A DNA stretch of 9,415 nt, from assembly GCA_046294915.1 (NCBI GenBank), contig JBKBOE010000086.1, positions 1 through 9,415 of the forward strand, given 5' to 3'. This document shows, piece by piece, positions 1-6,763 of the stretch. Position 1 is the stretch's first letter. Every line of letters begins with the position of its first letter. This DNA is from UBA2336 sp046294915. GTDB taxonomy: Bacteria; Bacteroidota; Bacteroidia; Cytophagales; Cyclobacteriaceae. Under the pieces are notes generated by a model. That model ran no database searches and had not been told where the DNA came from. It saw only the letters and a list, made by a program, of their open reading frames with translations. Position numbers and translations under genes: made by a program.

Positions 1-233
1 GGCATCGCTATGAGTTTAACAACAAGTATCTGGATCAACTTGAATCGGCTGGTATGCGTGCGGTGGGCATAAACCCGGAGTCAAACCTCGTAGAGGTAGT
101 CGAACTAAAAGATCATCCATGGTTTATTGGTGTGCAGTACCACCCGGAATTGCGCAGTACGGTCATGAACCCTCACCCGCTTTTTGTTAAGTTTGTGGCC
201 GCTGCCATTGAGTTTAAGAAATCAATCATTTAA
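1..233 (+). CDS. pyrG: CTP synthase, C-terminal end (5' partial)
   Basis: CTP synthase makes CTP from UTP, ATP and glutamine in the cytoplasm. Only the last 76 codons are here (frame starts at base 3, stop TAA at 231-233). They form the end of the class I glutamine amidotransferase domain. The visible hallmarks are HRYEFNNKYLDQL, then GVQYHPELRST and NPHPLF. The His (141-143) and Glu (147-149) of the HPE motif match the His and Glu of the amidotransferase catalytic triad; the nucleophile Cys lies outside the window. The end matches the family's usual C-terminus with no sign of decay. yidC starts 16 bases after the stop with no terminator between, so the two are probably co-transcribed. Identification is from motif recognition. 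Confidence 0.93.
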   Translation, partial: HRYEFNNKYLDQLESAGMRAVGINPESNLVEVVELKDHPWFIGVQYHPELRSTVMNPHPLFVKFVAAAIEFKKSII

Positions 234-249
234 CCTGTAATTGTTCGCG

Positions 250-2067
250 ATGGATCGAAATCAGGCTATCGGCCTTACCCTTATTGCTGTTGTGTTGCTC
301 GGATACTTTCTCTGGTTTGCGCCCCGGCCTGAACCCACGCCCGAACCGGCACCCACCCCTCCTACACAATCTGCTGATCCAGGGGGCAACGCGGTAGTTA
401 CAGAAAGCATCCAAAAACCCGACAGTGTGCTCACAGCCACCTTTGAAAATCTGTCAGGATTTCTTGCAGGTGAAGAACGGATCATACTTATAGAAACGGA
501 GGATCTTCGCATCAGCTTCTCTTCCAAAGGAGGCGTTATCAACGAACTGGAACTTAAAAATTACAAAACCTACTATGGAAAACCACTCAAACTGGTTGAA
601 CCCCGGTCGAACACGTTTCAATTACTTTCTACCCGTTCGGGAGGAGATCTTAATCTATACGCACTTCATTACCAGGTAAACCAGACCAGTTCAGCGGATA
701 CCACACGGCTAACATTTCTCATCCGCATCGATGAAAACAAGTACTTCGAACACACCTATTCCATTCCGGCTCGTGGGTTCCAGATAGGCTACACGATAAA
801 AACAGCAGGCCTTGACGCTGAACTTTCCGAAAACCTCACGTTTCAATGGACAAATTTTCTGCGCTTACTGGAACGCGACCTGGCCGACAGCCGGATAAAC
901 ACCACGATCACCTACCATTACAATGGAGACGTGAGCGAACTGGCTCCACGCTCTACCTCAGTTGAACAAGAGACGTTTGCCGGAAACCTGCAGTGGGTAA
1001 CCCTTAAACAAAAATTTTTCCTCAGTTCGCTTATCTTTCCCAAGGGATTTCCGGGTGGTGAGATTGAAACCGCGGTGAACGAAGCCGATACGTCAGTGGT
1101 GAAGCGCGCTAATGTAAAGGTGTTTATTCCGGCCTCCGGTCTTACAGGTAAGGGCTCTTCGTTTACGTTTTACTTTGGCCCTAATGACTACAAAAAAATC
1201 GGCAAGGTGGCTCCTTATTTTGCAAAGAATGTATACCTGGGCTGGCCACCGGTGTACTGGATCAACAAGTTCGTCATCTTCCCGGTATTTCACTTCCTGA
1301 GCAACTCCCTCAATAACTTCGGGCTCATCATTATTATTCTGGTGATCCTCCTGCGCATTGTGTTGCTGCCGCTTTCATACAAATCGTACCTGAGCATGGC
1401 CAAGATGAAGGTACTGAAGCCGGAACTGGATGAGATTAAGGAAAAATTTGGCGAAGACATGACCAAAGTGCAGCAGGAGCAACTGAAATTATACCAGCAG
1501 GCCGGGGTAAACCCGATTAGCGGTTGCATACCCATATTACTCCAGATGCCTATTCTGTTTGCCATGTTCTACTTATTTCCAAACAGCATTGAATTACGTC
1601 AGCAATCCTTTTTATGGGCCGATGATCTATCGACTTATGATTCCATTATTAACCTCCCCTTTACCATTCCGTTATATGGAAATCATGTAAGTCTGTTCAC
1701 ATTGCTGATGACCATTTCTACACTGGTTATCACCTGGCAAAACAACCAGGTTTCCTCGGTACAGGGCCCTATGAAGTCGATGTCTTACATTATGCCGGTA
1801 GTATTTCTGTTTGTGCTCAATTCCTTCCCGGCCGGGTTGAGTTTTTATTATTTCATGTCCAACATCATCACTTTCGGCCAACAGGCCATTATCAGGCGCT
1901 TTGTAGATGAGGGCAAAATCAAGAAAATTATGGATGAGCACAGGCGTACCATGGCGGCCGGGGGCGGTAAGAAATCGAGGTTTATGAGCAAACTGGAAGA
2001 AGCCATGAAAGCCAGCGAAGAGGCAAGAAAAAAGTCAGAAGAACAGCGAAAGAATAAAAAGAAATAA
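250..2067 (+). CDS. yidC: Membrane protein insertase YidC
   Basis: YidC/Oxa1/Alb3 family insertase, which puts membrane proteins into the inner membrane alone or with SecYEG. The product is 605 aa. An in-frame TTG at 241 would add three residues, but ATG at 250 gives the typical Bacteroidota start MDRNQAIG. In order: TM1 at about 5-23, a Pro/Thr/Glu-rich linker at about 26-45, a large periplasmic domain to about 330, then the conserved insertase core from about 345. Arg369 in the second TM (ILLRIVLLPL) matches the groove arginine essential in many homologues. It is followed by the cytoplasmic loop with YLSMAKMKVLKPEL and by QAGVNPISGCIPILLQMP, both signature segments. Further TMs lie near 430-447, 480-500 and 511-530. 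The C-terminus (about 565-605) is a charged, Lys/Glu-rich tail, as expected for a ribosome-contacting tail. It lies downstream of pyrG and directly upstream of parAB. Confidence 0.97.
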   Translation: MDRNQAIGLTLIAVVLLGYFLWFAPRPEPTPEPAPTPPTQSADPGGNAVVTESIQKPDSVLTATFENLSGFLAGEERIILIETEDLRISFSSKGGVINELELKNYKTYYGKPLKLVEPRSNTFQLLSTRSGGDLNLYALHYQVNQTSSADTTRLTFLIRIDENKYFEHTYSIPARGFQIGYTIKTAGLDAELSENLTFQWTNFLRLLERDLADSRINTTITYHYNGDVSELAPRSTSVEQETFAGNLQWVTLKQKFFLSSLIFPKGFPGGEIETAVNEADTSVVKRANVKVFIPASGLTGKGSSFTFYFGPNDYKKIGKVAPYFAKNVYLGWPPVYWINKFVIFPVFHFLSNSLNNFGLIIIILVILLRIVLLPLSYKSYLSMAKMKVLKPELDEIKEKFGEDMTKVQQEQLKLYQQAGVNPISGCIPILLQMPILFAMFYLFPNSIELRQQSFLWADDLSTYDSIINLPFTIPLYGNHVSLFTLLMTISTLVITWQNNQVSSVQGPMKSMSYIMPVVFLFVLNSFPAGLSFYYFMSNIITFGQQAIIRRFVDEGKIKKIMDEHRRTMAAGGGKKSRFMSKLEEAMKASEEARKKSEEQRKNKKK

Positions 2068-2081
2068 ACAATGTACTGTGT

Positions 2082-2117
2082 ATGGAATGTGGAAAAATAC
2101 GTTCCACAACGTTCCAC
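2082..2117. repeat. Three parS-like half-sites upstream of parA
   Basis: GTTCCAC occurs at 2101-2107 and again at 2111-2117, as a 10-bp-spaced direct repeat of ACGTTCCAC. The inverted version GTGGAA lies at 2089-2094. TGTGGAA (2088-2094) and TTCCACA (2102-2108) can pair as a 7-bp stem with a 7-base loop. GTTCCAC is one arm of the widely conserved ParB site parS (TGTTCCAC-GTGGAACA). Here the arms are in everted and tandem order rather than the head-to-head 16-bp palindrome, so this is not a canonical parS. Its position just upstream of parA, over the region where a -33 element would lie, suggests an operator for autoregulation. That role is inferred. Confidence 0.45.
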
Positions 2118-2135
2118 GCCCCGTTTACCTTCCTC

Positions 2136-2143
2136 TATATTTG
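2136..2143 (+). promoter_or_regulatory. Bacteroidota -7 box for parAB
   Basis: TATATTTG matches the Bacteroidota primary sigma -7 consensus TAnnTTTG exactly and is followed by CA, as is common. No good -33 TTTG is found 19-21 bases upstream; that region is filled by the GTTCCAC repeats. The expected start of transcription is about 5-8 bases after the box (about 2148-2151), giving a parA leader of roughly 36-39 bases. That start would fall inside the left arm of the hairpin at 2145-2167. Confidence 0.55.
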
Positions 2144-2144
2144 C

Positions 2145-2178
2145 AGTCCGGCTAAAGCAGCCGGACTTATTTTTTAAT
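2145..2178 (+). terminator. Intrinsic terminator-like hairpin after yidC
   Basis: AGTCCGGCT (2145-2153) and AGCCGGACT (2159-2167) are perfect 9-bp complements around a 5-base loop AAAGC. They are followed by TTATTTTTTAA. A GC-rich stem plus a T-run is the standard form of a Rho-independent terminator, here ending pyrG-yidC transcription. It sits only 9 bases before the parA start codon, so for parA transcripts it would lie at the very 5' end and may act as a leader structure instead. The structure is seen directly; its function is inferred. Confidence 0.55.
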
Positions 2179-2186
2179 CTTATCCG

Positions 2187-2963
2187 ATGGGAAAAATAAT
2201 TGCCATTGCCAACCAAAAAGGGGGAGTAGGTAAAACCACTACCGCCATTAACCTGGCGGCAAGCCTTGCCGTGTTGGAACATAAAACCCTGTTAGTAGAT
2301 GCCGACCCGCAGGCTAACTCTACCTCAGGCCTTGGCATTAACCCCAAAGAAGTAGAAACCGGCATTTATGAATGCATGATTGACGGGGTCAGCCCTAACG
2401 ATGCCATCATCGGTAACGAGTTGCTGAAGTACCTTCATGTCCTGCCTTCACACATCGACCTGGTGGGTGCGGAGGTTGAGATGGTGAGTATTGATCGCAG
2501 AGAAGAAAAAATGCGTGATGCCCTGCAGAAAATTAAAAACGACTACGAGTTCATCATCATTGATTGTTCTCCCTCGCTCGGATTGATTACGATTAATGCG
2601 CTTACCGCTGCCGACTCGGTGATCATTCCGGTGCAATGCGAATACTTTGCACTGGAAGGCCTTGGAAAACTACTGAACACCATCAAGATCATTCAAACGC
2701 GACTTAACCCAAAATTGGAAATTGAAGGAATTTTGCTTACGTTATACGACTCGCGCACCAGCCTGGGCAACCAGGTGGTAGACGAAGTGCGGACACATTT
2801 TAAAAAGATGACCTTCAATACGATAATACCCCGCAATGTAAAACTGAGTGAATCGCCCAGTTTTGGCATTCCGGTTATCGTACACGATGCTGAAAGCAAA
2901 GGGGCCATCAGTTACCTGAACATGGCTCACGAAATCCTGGATAAAAACGGCTTATCGAAATGA
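2187..2963 (+). CDS. parA: Chromosome partitioning ATPase ParA (Soj)
   Basis: ParA/MinD-type Walker ATPase that works with ParB and parS to segregate newly replicated origins. It binds the nucleoid as an ATP dimer and is released on ParB-stimulated hydrolysis. The product is 258 aa, the usual length for a chromosomal Soj without an N-terminal HTH. The deviant Walker A motif KGGVGKTTT starts at Lys11 (signature lysine), with Lys16 as the P-loop lysine. DADPQ at 38-42 is the A' motif, and FIIIDCSPSLG with Asp126 is Walker B. PVQCEYFALEGL and IPRNVKLSESPSFG are further conserved segments of chromosomal ParA. The stop TGA overlaps the parB ATG (ATGA), implying translational coupling. No strong Shine-Dalgarno is seen before the ATG. 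All catalytic motifs are intact. Confidence 0.97.
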   Translation: MGKIIAIANQKGGVGKTTTAINLAASLAVLEHKTLLVDADPQANSTSGLGINPKEVETGIYECMIDGVSPNDAIIGNELLKYLHVLPSHIDLVGAEVEMVSIDRREEKMRDALQKIKNDYEFIIIDCSPSLGLITINALTAADSVIIPVQCEYFALEGLGKLLNTIKIIQTRLNPKLEIEGILLTLYDSRTSLGNQVVDEVRTHFKKMTFNTIIPRNVKLSESPSFGIPVIVHDAESKGAISYLNMAHEILDKNGLSK

Positions 2964-3856
2964 CCAAGAAAAAAGCTTTAGGCCGCGGACTTAACGCCCT
3001 GCTAAGCGACAGTACTGTTGACGAGCGCCTTGAAACCGATGTACCCGTTGCCCATGCCACCCCTGCCGGAGGCATCTTGGAAATACCAGTCGAACAGATT
3101 GAAGTCAATCCCTTTCAGCCCCGAACTCATTTCGATCAGCAGGCCCTTACCGAGTTGGCCGAATCCATTAAAGTGCACGGCATCATCCAACCCATTACCG
3201 TAAGGCGCCTTGCGCACAATCAATACCAACTCATATCCGGTGAGCGCAGGCTACAGGCCTCCAGACTGGCCGGCCTCAAAACGGTTCCCTCCTATGTACG
3301 GCTTGCTGATGATCAGCAGATGCTGGAAATGTCACTTATCGAGAACATCCAGCGCGAAAACCTTAATGCCATTGAAATTGCGCTGAGCTATCAGCGCCTG
3401 ATTTCAGAGTGTAACCTGAAGCAGGAAGAACTCGGTGATCGGGTAGGGAAAAACCGGGCTACCGTTACCAACTACCTGCGGTTATTAAAACTTCCGCCTG
3501 ATATTCAGATTGCAGTTCGCGATAACCGGATTTCGATGGGTCACGCGCGGGCTATCATCAGCGTAGAAAGCCCCGATACACAACTCTACATTTTCAACAG
3601 AATTCTCAGCGATGACCTGTCTGTACGCAAGGTGGAAGAGCTGGTTCGGGAGTTGTCATCGAAAAAAGAAGTGAAGCGTGAAGCGGCTCCAACCTCACCT
3701 GCAAGCCGCGAAATGGCGCAGTTGCAATCGCGCCTATCTTCGCACTTTGGCACCCGTGTTGCTGTAAAAAGCGATGGAAAAAAGGGGGAGATCAGAATCC
3801 CGTTCTTATCCGTTGAAGACCTTAACCGGATTTTAGATATTTTCAAAATCCAGTAA
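2960..3856 (+). CDS. parB: Chromosome partitioning protein ParB (Spo0J)
   Basis: ParB is a CTP-dependent DNA clamp that loads at parS, spreads along DNA and stimulates ParA. The product is 298 aa, typical of chromosomal ParB. The N-terminus KKKALGRGLNALL is the basic ParA-activating segment. The CTP-binding domain contains NPFQPR, GERRLQASRLAG (GERR at 94-97) and ENIQRENLN (from Glu128). The helix-turn-helix that reads parS is QEELGDRVGKNRATVTNYLR, followed by LLKLPPDIQIAV and ISMGHARAII. A basic linker at about 230-245 leads to a short C-terminal dimerisation domain ending DLNRILDIFKI. It overlaps parA by 4 bases. No consensus full parS palindrome was found by eye in this window; only half-sites upstream of parA are present. 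Confidence 0.97.
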   Translation: MTKKKALGRGLNALLSDSTVDERLETDVPVAHATPAGGILEIPVEQIEVNPFQPRTHFDQQALTELAESIKVHGIIQPITVRRLAHNQYQLISGERRLQASRLAGLKTVPSYVRLADDQQMLEMSLIENIQRENLNAIEIALSYQRLISECNLKQEELGDRVGKNRATVTNYLRLLKLPPDIQIAVRDNRISMGHARAIISVESPDTQLYIFNRILSDDLSVRKVEELVRELSSKKEVKREAAPTSPASREMAQLQSRLSSHFGTRVAVKSDGKKGEIRIPFLSVEDLNRILDIFKIQ

Positions 3857-3859
3857 TAA

Positions 3860-3871
3860 GCCGGTACCGGC
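3860..3871. repeat. 12-bp perfect palindrome between parB and the DUF5683 gene
   Basis: GCCGGTACCGGC lies in the 24-base gap after the parB stop. It could fold as a 4-bp stem with a GTAC loop, but no T-run follows, so it is not a convincing terminator. It may be a protein-binding dyad or chance. Confidence 0.25.
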
Positions 3872-3880
3872 CTTAACAGG

Positions 3881-4444
3881 ATGAAAGGAATATTTTTTGG
3901 ATGTTTCGTTTTACTGGCTCTTACTGCACTTGCACAAGGCAACGACTCTGTACGGGTAATCATGCCTTCAAAAGATACCGTAGTGATTAAATCATACGCC
4001 ACACGCTACAGTCCCGCTAAAGCAATACTATATGCGGCAGTACTCCCGGGTGCCGGACAGATCTACACCAAAAAATACTGGAAACTCCCTCTGGTGTATG
4101 GCGGATTGTTTGCTACCGGATACGCGATAAACTTTTACCAGGAAGGCTATAAAACGTACAAGAGGGAGTTGTTTGATTTGATTAACAGCGGAGACCCAAT
4201 AGGTCCGAGTGGCTTTACTGAAGGTCAGCTTCAAACCATTGTTGATCGCTACAGGCGCGAACGCGATTTTTTTATCATCATCATGGCCGGAGTTTATTTA
4301 TTGCAAATGGTGGACGCCCATGTGGATGCGCACCTTAAAGAGTTTGACCTTAACCCTACCCTGCAGGTGAGCATCCGGCCAACGGTTGAAAACACCCTGC
4401 TTACGGGCACTACCGGAGGCTTATCGCTGATAATCCGCTTCTAG
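3881..4444 (+). CDS. DUF5683 family envelope protein
   Basis: A 187-aa protein that I recognise as the Bacteroidota DUF5683 family, commonly found just after parB; its function is unknown. Residues 1-18 look like a signal peptide (hydrophobic core FGCFVLLALTALA, likely cleavage before Gln19). There is no lipobox cysteine after the core. The most conserved-looking part is residues 55-67, LPGAGQIYTKKYW, followed by a hydrophobic segment at about 69-86. A variable charged stretch (87-128) precedes a second membrane segment at about 130-144, then DAHVDAHLKEFD. The C-terminus ends in an amphipathic stretch with a terminal Phe. It was probably exported to, or anchored in, the cell envelope. It lies 24 bases after parB and 64 before dapB, so it is probably in the same transcript. 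The ATG is preceded by AGG, too close to be a good ribosome site. Confidence 0.8.
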   Translation: MKGIFFGCFVLLALTALAQGNDSVRVIMPSKDTVVIKSYATRYSPAKAILYAAVLPGAGQIYTKKYWKLPLVYGGLFATGYAINFYQEGYKTYKRELFDLINSGDPIGPSGFTEGQLQTIVDRYRRERDFFIIIMAGVYLLQMVDAHVDAHLKEFDLNPTLQVSIRPTVENTLLTGTTGGLSLIIRF

Positions 4445-4508
4445 GTTTTTTGGAGGATGAGCGGGGATGTGATTACTTGCATGTGCAACTTCCTTCAACA
4501 ACTGAACT

Positions 4509-5216
4509 ATGAAAATCCTTCTGCTGGGGTATGGTAAAATGGGCAAAGCTGTTGAACAGGCTGCCCTTAAAAACGGACACCGGATTGCAGGCCGCATTAC
4601 CTCCGGCAACCGCCACGAACTCGCTACCATGCAAGCCGATGTAGCTATTGAATTCTCCAATCCCGATGCCGCTTATGAAAACGTAGCCTGGTGTTTGGAG
4701 CATAATCTTCCGGTAGTGTGCGGAACAACCGGCTGGCTGGAGAGAAGAAATGAAATTGAGAAACTAACCCGCACCTGTAATGGGGCCTTCTTTTACGCGT
4801 CTAATTTCAGTGTTGGCGTTACTATGTTCTTCAAACTTAATGAACACCTGGCACGCATGATGGCTACCGGAAATGGCTACCGCGTGCAGATTGAGGAAAT
4901 TCACCACACAGAAAAAAAAGATGCACCCAGCGGAACAGCCATTACATTGGCAGAAGGCATTATGAAATATCTGAAGACAAAAAAACAATGGGTAAATCAC
5001 GATTCGGAAAACCCGGAAGAACTTTCGATACGGTCGTACCGGATTGCGGGTGTACCCGGTACACACGGCATTCAGTACACAAGTGCATTTGACTCCATAG
5101 AAATACGGCATGTAGCCCATTCGCGCGAAGGATTTGCAGCCGGTGCTGTGGCCGTGGCCGAATGGCTTCCGGGAAAGAAAGGTGTGTTCACCATGGACGA
5201 CTTTCTACAATTATAG
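4509..5216 (+). CDS. dapB: 4-hydroxy-tetrahydrodipicolinate reductase
   Basis: DapB reduces the dihydrodipicolinate-pathway intermediate with NAD(P)H on the way to diaminopimelate and lysine, in the cytoplasm. The product is 235 aa, shorter than the roughly 270 aa of E. coli DapB but usual for Bacteroidota. The Rossmann motif is GYGKMG at 7-12. FSNPDA (about 49-54) and VCGTTGW (70-76) line the cofactor and substrate cleft, and YASNFSVGV begins at 96. The family signature EIHHTEKKDAPSGTA is intact: His132 and Lys136 match the catalytic His159 and Lys163 of the E. coli enzyme, and DAPSGTA (138-144) is the substrate-binding loop. No promoter consensus is clear in the 64 bases upstream; it probably reads through from parAB. 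The start codon is the only one that keeps the first beta strand. Confidence 0.95.
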   Translation: MKILLLGYGKMGKAVEQAALKNGHRIAGRITSGNRHELATMQADVAIEFSNPDAAYENVAWCLEHNLPVVCGTTGWLERRNEIEKLTRTCNGAFFYASNFSVGVTMFFKLNEHLARMMATGNGYRVQIEEIHHTEKKDAPSGTAITLAEGIMKYLKTKKQWVNHDSENPEELSIRSYRIAGVPGTHGIQYTSAFDSIEIRHVAHSREGFAAGAVAVAEWLPGKKGVFTMDDFLQL

Positions 5217-5232
5217 ATTATCGCTTTATTTG
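5202..5232 (+). promoter_or_regulatory. Weak Bacteroidota-type promoter candidate for lepB
   Basis: TTTC (5202-5205), then 19 bases, then TTTATTTG (5225-5232), each one mismatch from TTTG and TAnnTTTG. It overlaps the end of dapB and lies 24 bases before the lepB start. With both elements imperfect, it may only supplement read-through from upstream. Confidence 0.3.
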
Positions 5233-5255
5233 CAACTTTTTAAAACAGATCGCAC

Positions 5256-6719
5256 GTGAACACCATCCTCCTTACCTTTCTCATCATTCGCCTGGGTGTA
5301 ACCATCGGCTACTGGAAGCTTTTTGAAAAAGCAGGCATTGACAGCTGGAAATCGGTTATCCCTTTTTATTCAGAATTTATCCTGATGCGCGACATTGTAG
5401 GCAAGCCTGCGCTGTGGTTCATTTATCTGCTCATCCCTGTGGTAAATCTTTTTGCCTATTATGTCATCATCTTTGAAGTATTACGCTGCTACGGCAAGCC
5501 CTCGCTGTGGAGCCAGATACTCATCATATTCACCGGCTTCTTCTACATGATCTGGCTGGGGTTCGACAGCCGCGTGAAATACCTTGGCAAACTCAAGGAT
5601 CTTCCTGAAATCAAGAAATCGGCATTGGCTGAGTGGTCAGAAGCCATTGCATTTGCTGTGGTTGCCGCCACCCTCATCCGGTTTCTGCTCATGGAAGCCT
5701 ACACAATCCCCACACCATCAATGGAAAATTCCCTGCTGGTGGGCGATTTCCTGTTCGTCAGCAAATTCCATTACGGAAGCCGTACTCCGAAAACACCGTT
5801 GCAACTTCCGTTAACTCACCAGAAAATCTGGTTCACCAACATTCCATCCTACCTGGATTGGATTCAACTGCCGCAAACCCGGTTGCCCGGAATTACCACC
5901 ATAAAAAGTGGCGATGTGGTTGTATTCAACATTCCGCCAAAGCAACTCAATGAAGGAAAGGAATACCCTGTAGACATTAAAACCAACTACATCAAACGGT
6001 GTGTCGCTGCCGCAGGCGAAACGCTAACTATTAAGGATGCACAGGTTTTTGTAAATAACAAGTCGCTGGCTAATCACCCCCTCACCCAGTGGGCGTATCA
6101 CGTTACGGCAACCTCCGTTATTAATGAACGCAACCTTGATAAACTGGGCCTTGGACCTGAAGACTACAACATTATCGGTCGGCCTGATGAAAACACCGTG
6201 GAGTACATCATGTGGATTACACCCGATAAAGCAGAAGAAATTAAAAAACTGTCTTATATTAAAACAATTGAGCGCGAAGTTCAGGATCAGTCCTATGGAA
6301 TTTTCCCATATTCAGAGTATTATGGATTTGGCGCAGGATTTCAGAATACGTTAAACTGGACGCTCGATAACTTTGGTCCTTTGTGGATACCCGCAAAAGG
6401 TTCCACCATCTCCATTAATGATTCAACACTGGCCTTATACGGCTTTATCATTACCCAATACGATCACAATGCCGATGCTACCATCAAGGATAAAAAGCTG
6501 GTGATTAACGGTGCAGAGGTAACCGAGTACACATTCAAGCAGAATTATTACTTCATGATGGGTGACAACCGCCATAATTCGCTCGACTCGCGCTACTGGG
6601 GTTTTGTGCCGGAAGACCATGTGGTAGGTAAAGCGTTTTTTATCTGGCTTTCCATTGATTCCAATGCCAGTTTTCTGCATAAGATAAGATGGAACCGCTT
6701 TTTCAAAATGATTGAGTAA
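5256..6719 (+). CDS. lepB: Signal peptidase I with extra N-terminal membrane module
   Basis: Type I signal peptidase (family S26), which cleaves signal peptides from exported proteins at the outer face of the inner membrane. The product is 487 aa from a GTG start; an in-frame stop at 5241-5243 rules out an earlier start, and the next ATG is at codon 44. Residues 1-110 form an additional membrane module: hydrophobic segments at about 3-19, 52-73 and 85-103, with AGIDSWKSVIPFYSEF and VGKPALWF between. This resembles DUF5684. The peptidase TM is at about 129-148. The nucleophile is Ser155 in PTPSMENS and the general base Lys247 in YIKRCVAAAGE. Box E, MMGDNRHNSLDSRYWG, has GDNR at 436-439. An insert of about 180 residues between the Lys and GDNR boxes is longer than in E. 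coli, and is typical of this phylum as far as I recall. Catalytic residues are intact. Confidence 0.95.
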   Translation: MNTILLTFLIIRLGVTIGYWKLFEKAGIDSWKSVIPFYSEFILMRDIVGKPALWFIYLLIPVVNLFAYYVIIFEVLRCYGKPSLWSQILIIFTGFFYMIWLGFDSRVKYLGKLKDLPEIKKSALAEWSEAIAFAVVAATLIRFLLMEAYTIPTPSMENSLLVGDFLFVSKFHYGSRTPKTPLQLPLTHQKIWFTNIPSYLDWIQLPQTRLPGITTIKSGDVVVFNIPPKQLNEGKEYPVDIKTNYIKRCVAAAGETLTIKDAQVFVNNKSLANHPLTQWAYHVTATSVINERNLDKLGLGPEDYNIIGRPDENTVEYIMWITPDKAEEIKKLSYIKTIEREVQDQSYGIFPYSEYYGFGAGFQNTLNWTLDNFGPLWIPAKGSTISINDSTLALYGFIITQYDHNADATIKDKKLVINGAEVTEYTFKQNYYFMMGDNRHNSLDSRYWGFVPEDHVVGKAFFIWLSIDSNASFLHKIRWNRFFKMIE

Positions 6720-6763
6720 GGTGTACAGGTTACCCTCGAGGCTATACCACTAAGGCATACTCC

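Noticed and set aside
241..249. TTG start three codons before the yidC ATG
   Set aside because: The ATG at 250 gives the usual MDRNQ N-terminus, and the extra residues add nothing conserved.
1848..2282. 144-codon open frame on the - strand across the end of yidC and start of parA
   Set aside because: It is antisense to two clear genes, its protein is low-complexity and Ser/Phe-rich with no recognisable motif, and it crosses the regulatory gap.
3586..4002. 138-codon open frame on the - strand over the end of parB
   Set aside because: It is a shadow of parB and the DUF5683 gene, with no motif or promoter of its own.
4477..4488. TTGCA-TG-TGCAA inverted repeat upstream of dapB and a nearby TACTTGCA
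   Set aside because: The stem is 5 bp with a 2-base gap, and the -7 box would need a missing base, so neither an operator nor a promoter is supported.
5249..5262. CACGTGAA near the lepB start resembling part of a parS site (TTTCACGTGAAA)
   Set aside because: Only the CACGTG core and two bases on the right match; the left arm does not. It is a chance match around the GTG start.
6720..6763. Search for a bidirectional terminator between convergent lepB and ung
   Set aside because: Only an 8-bp CCTCGAGG palindrome without a loop or T-run is present, so it does not support a terminator call.
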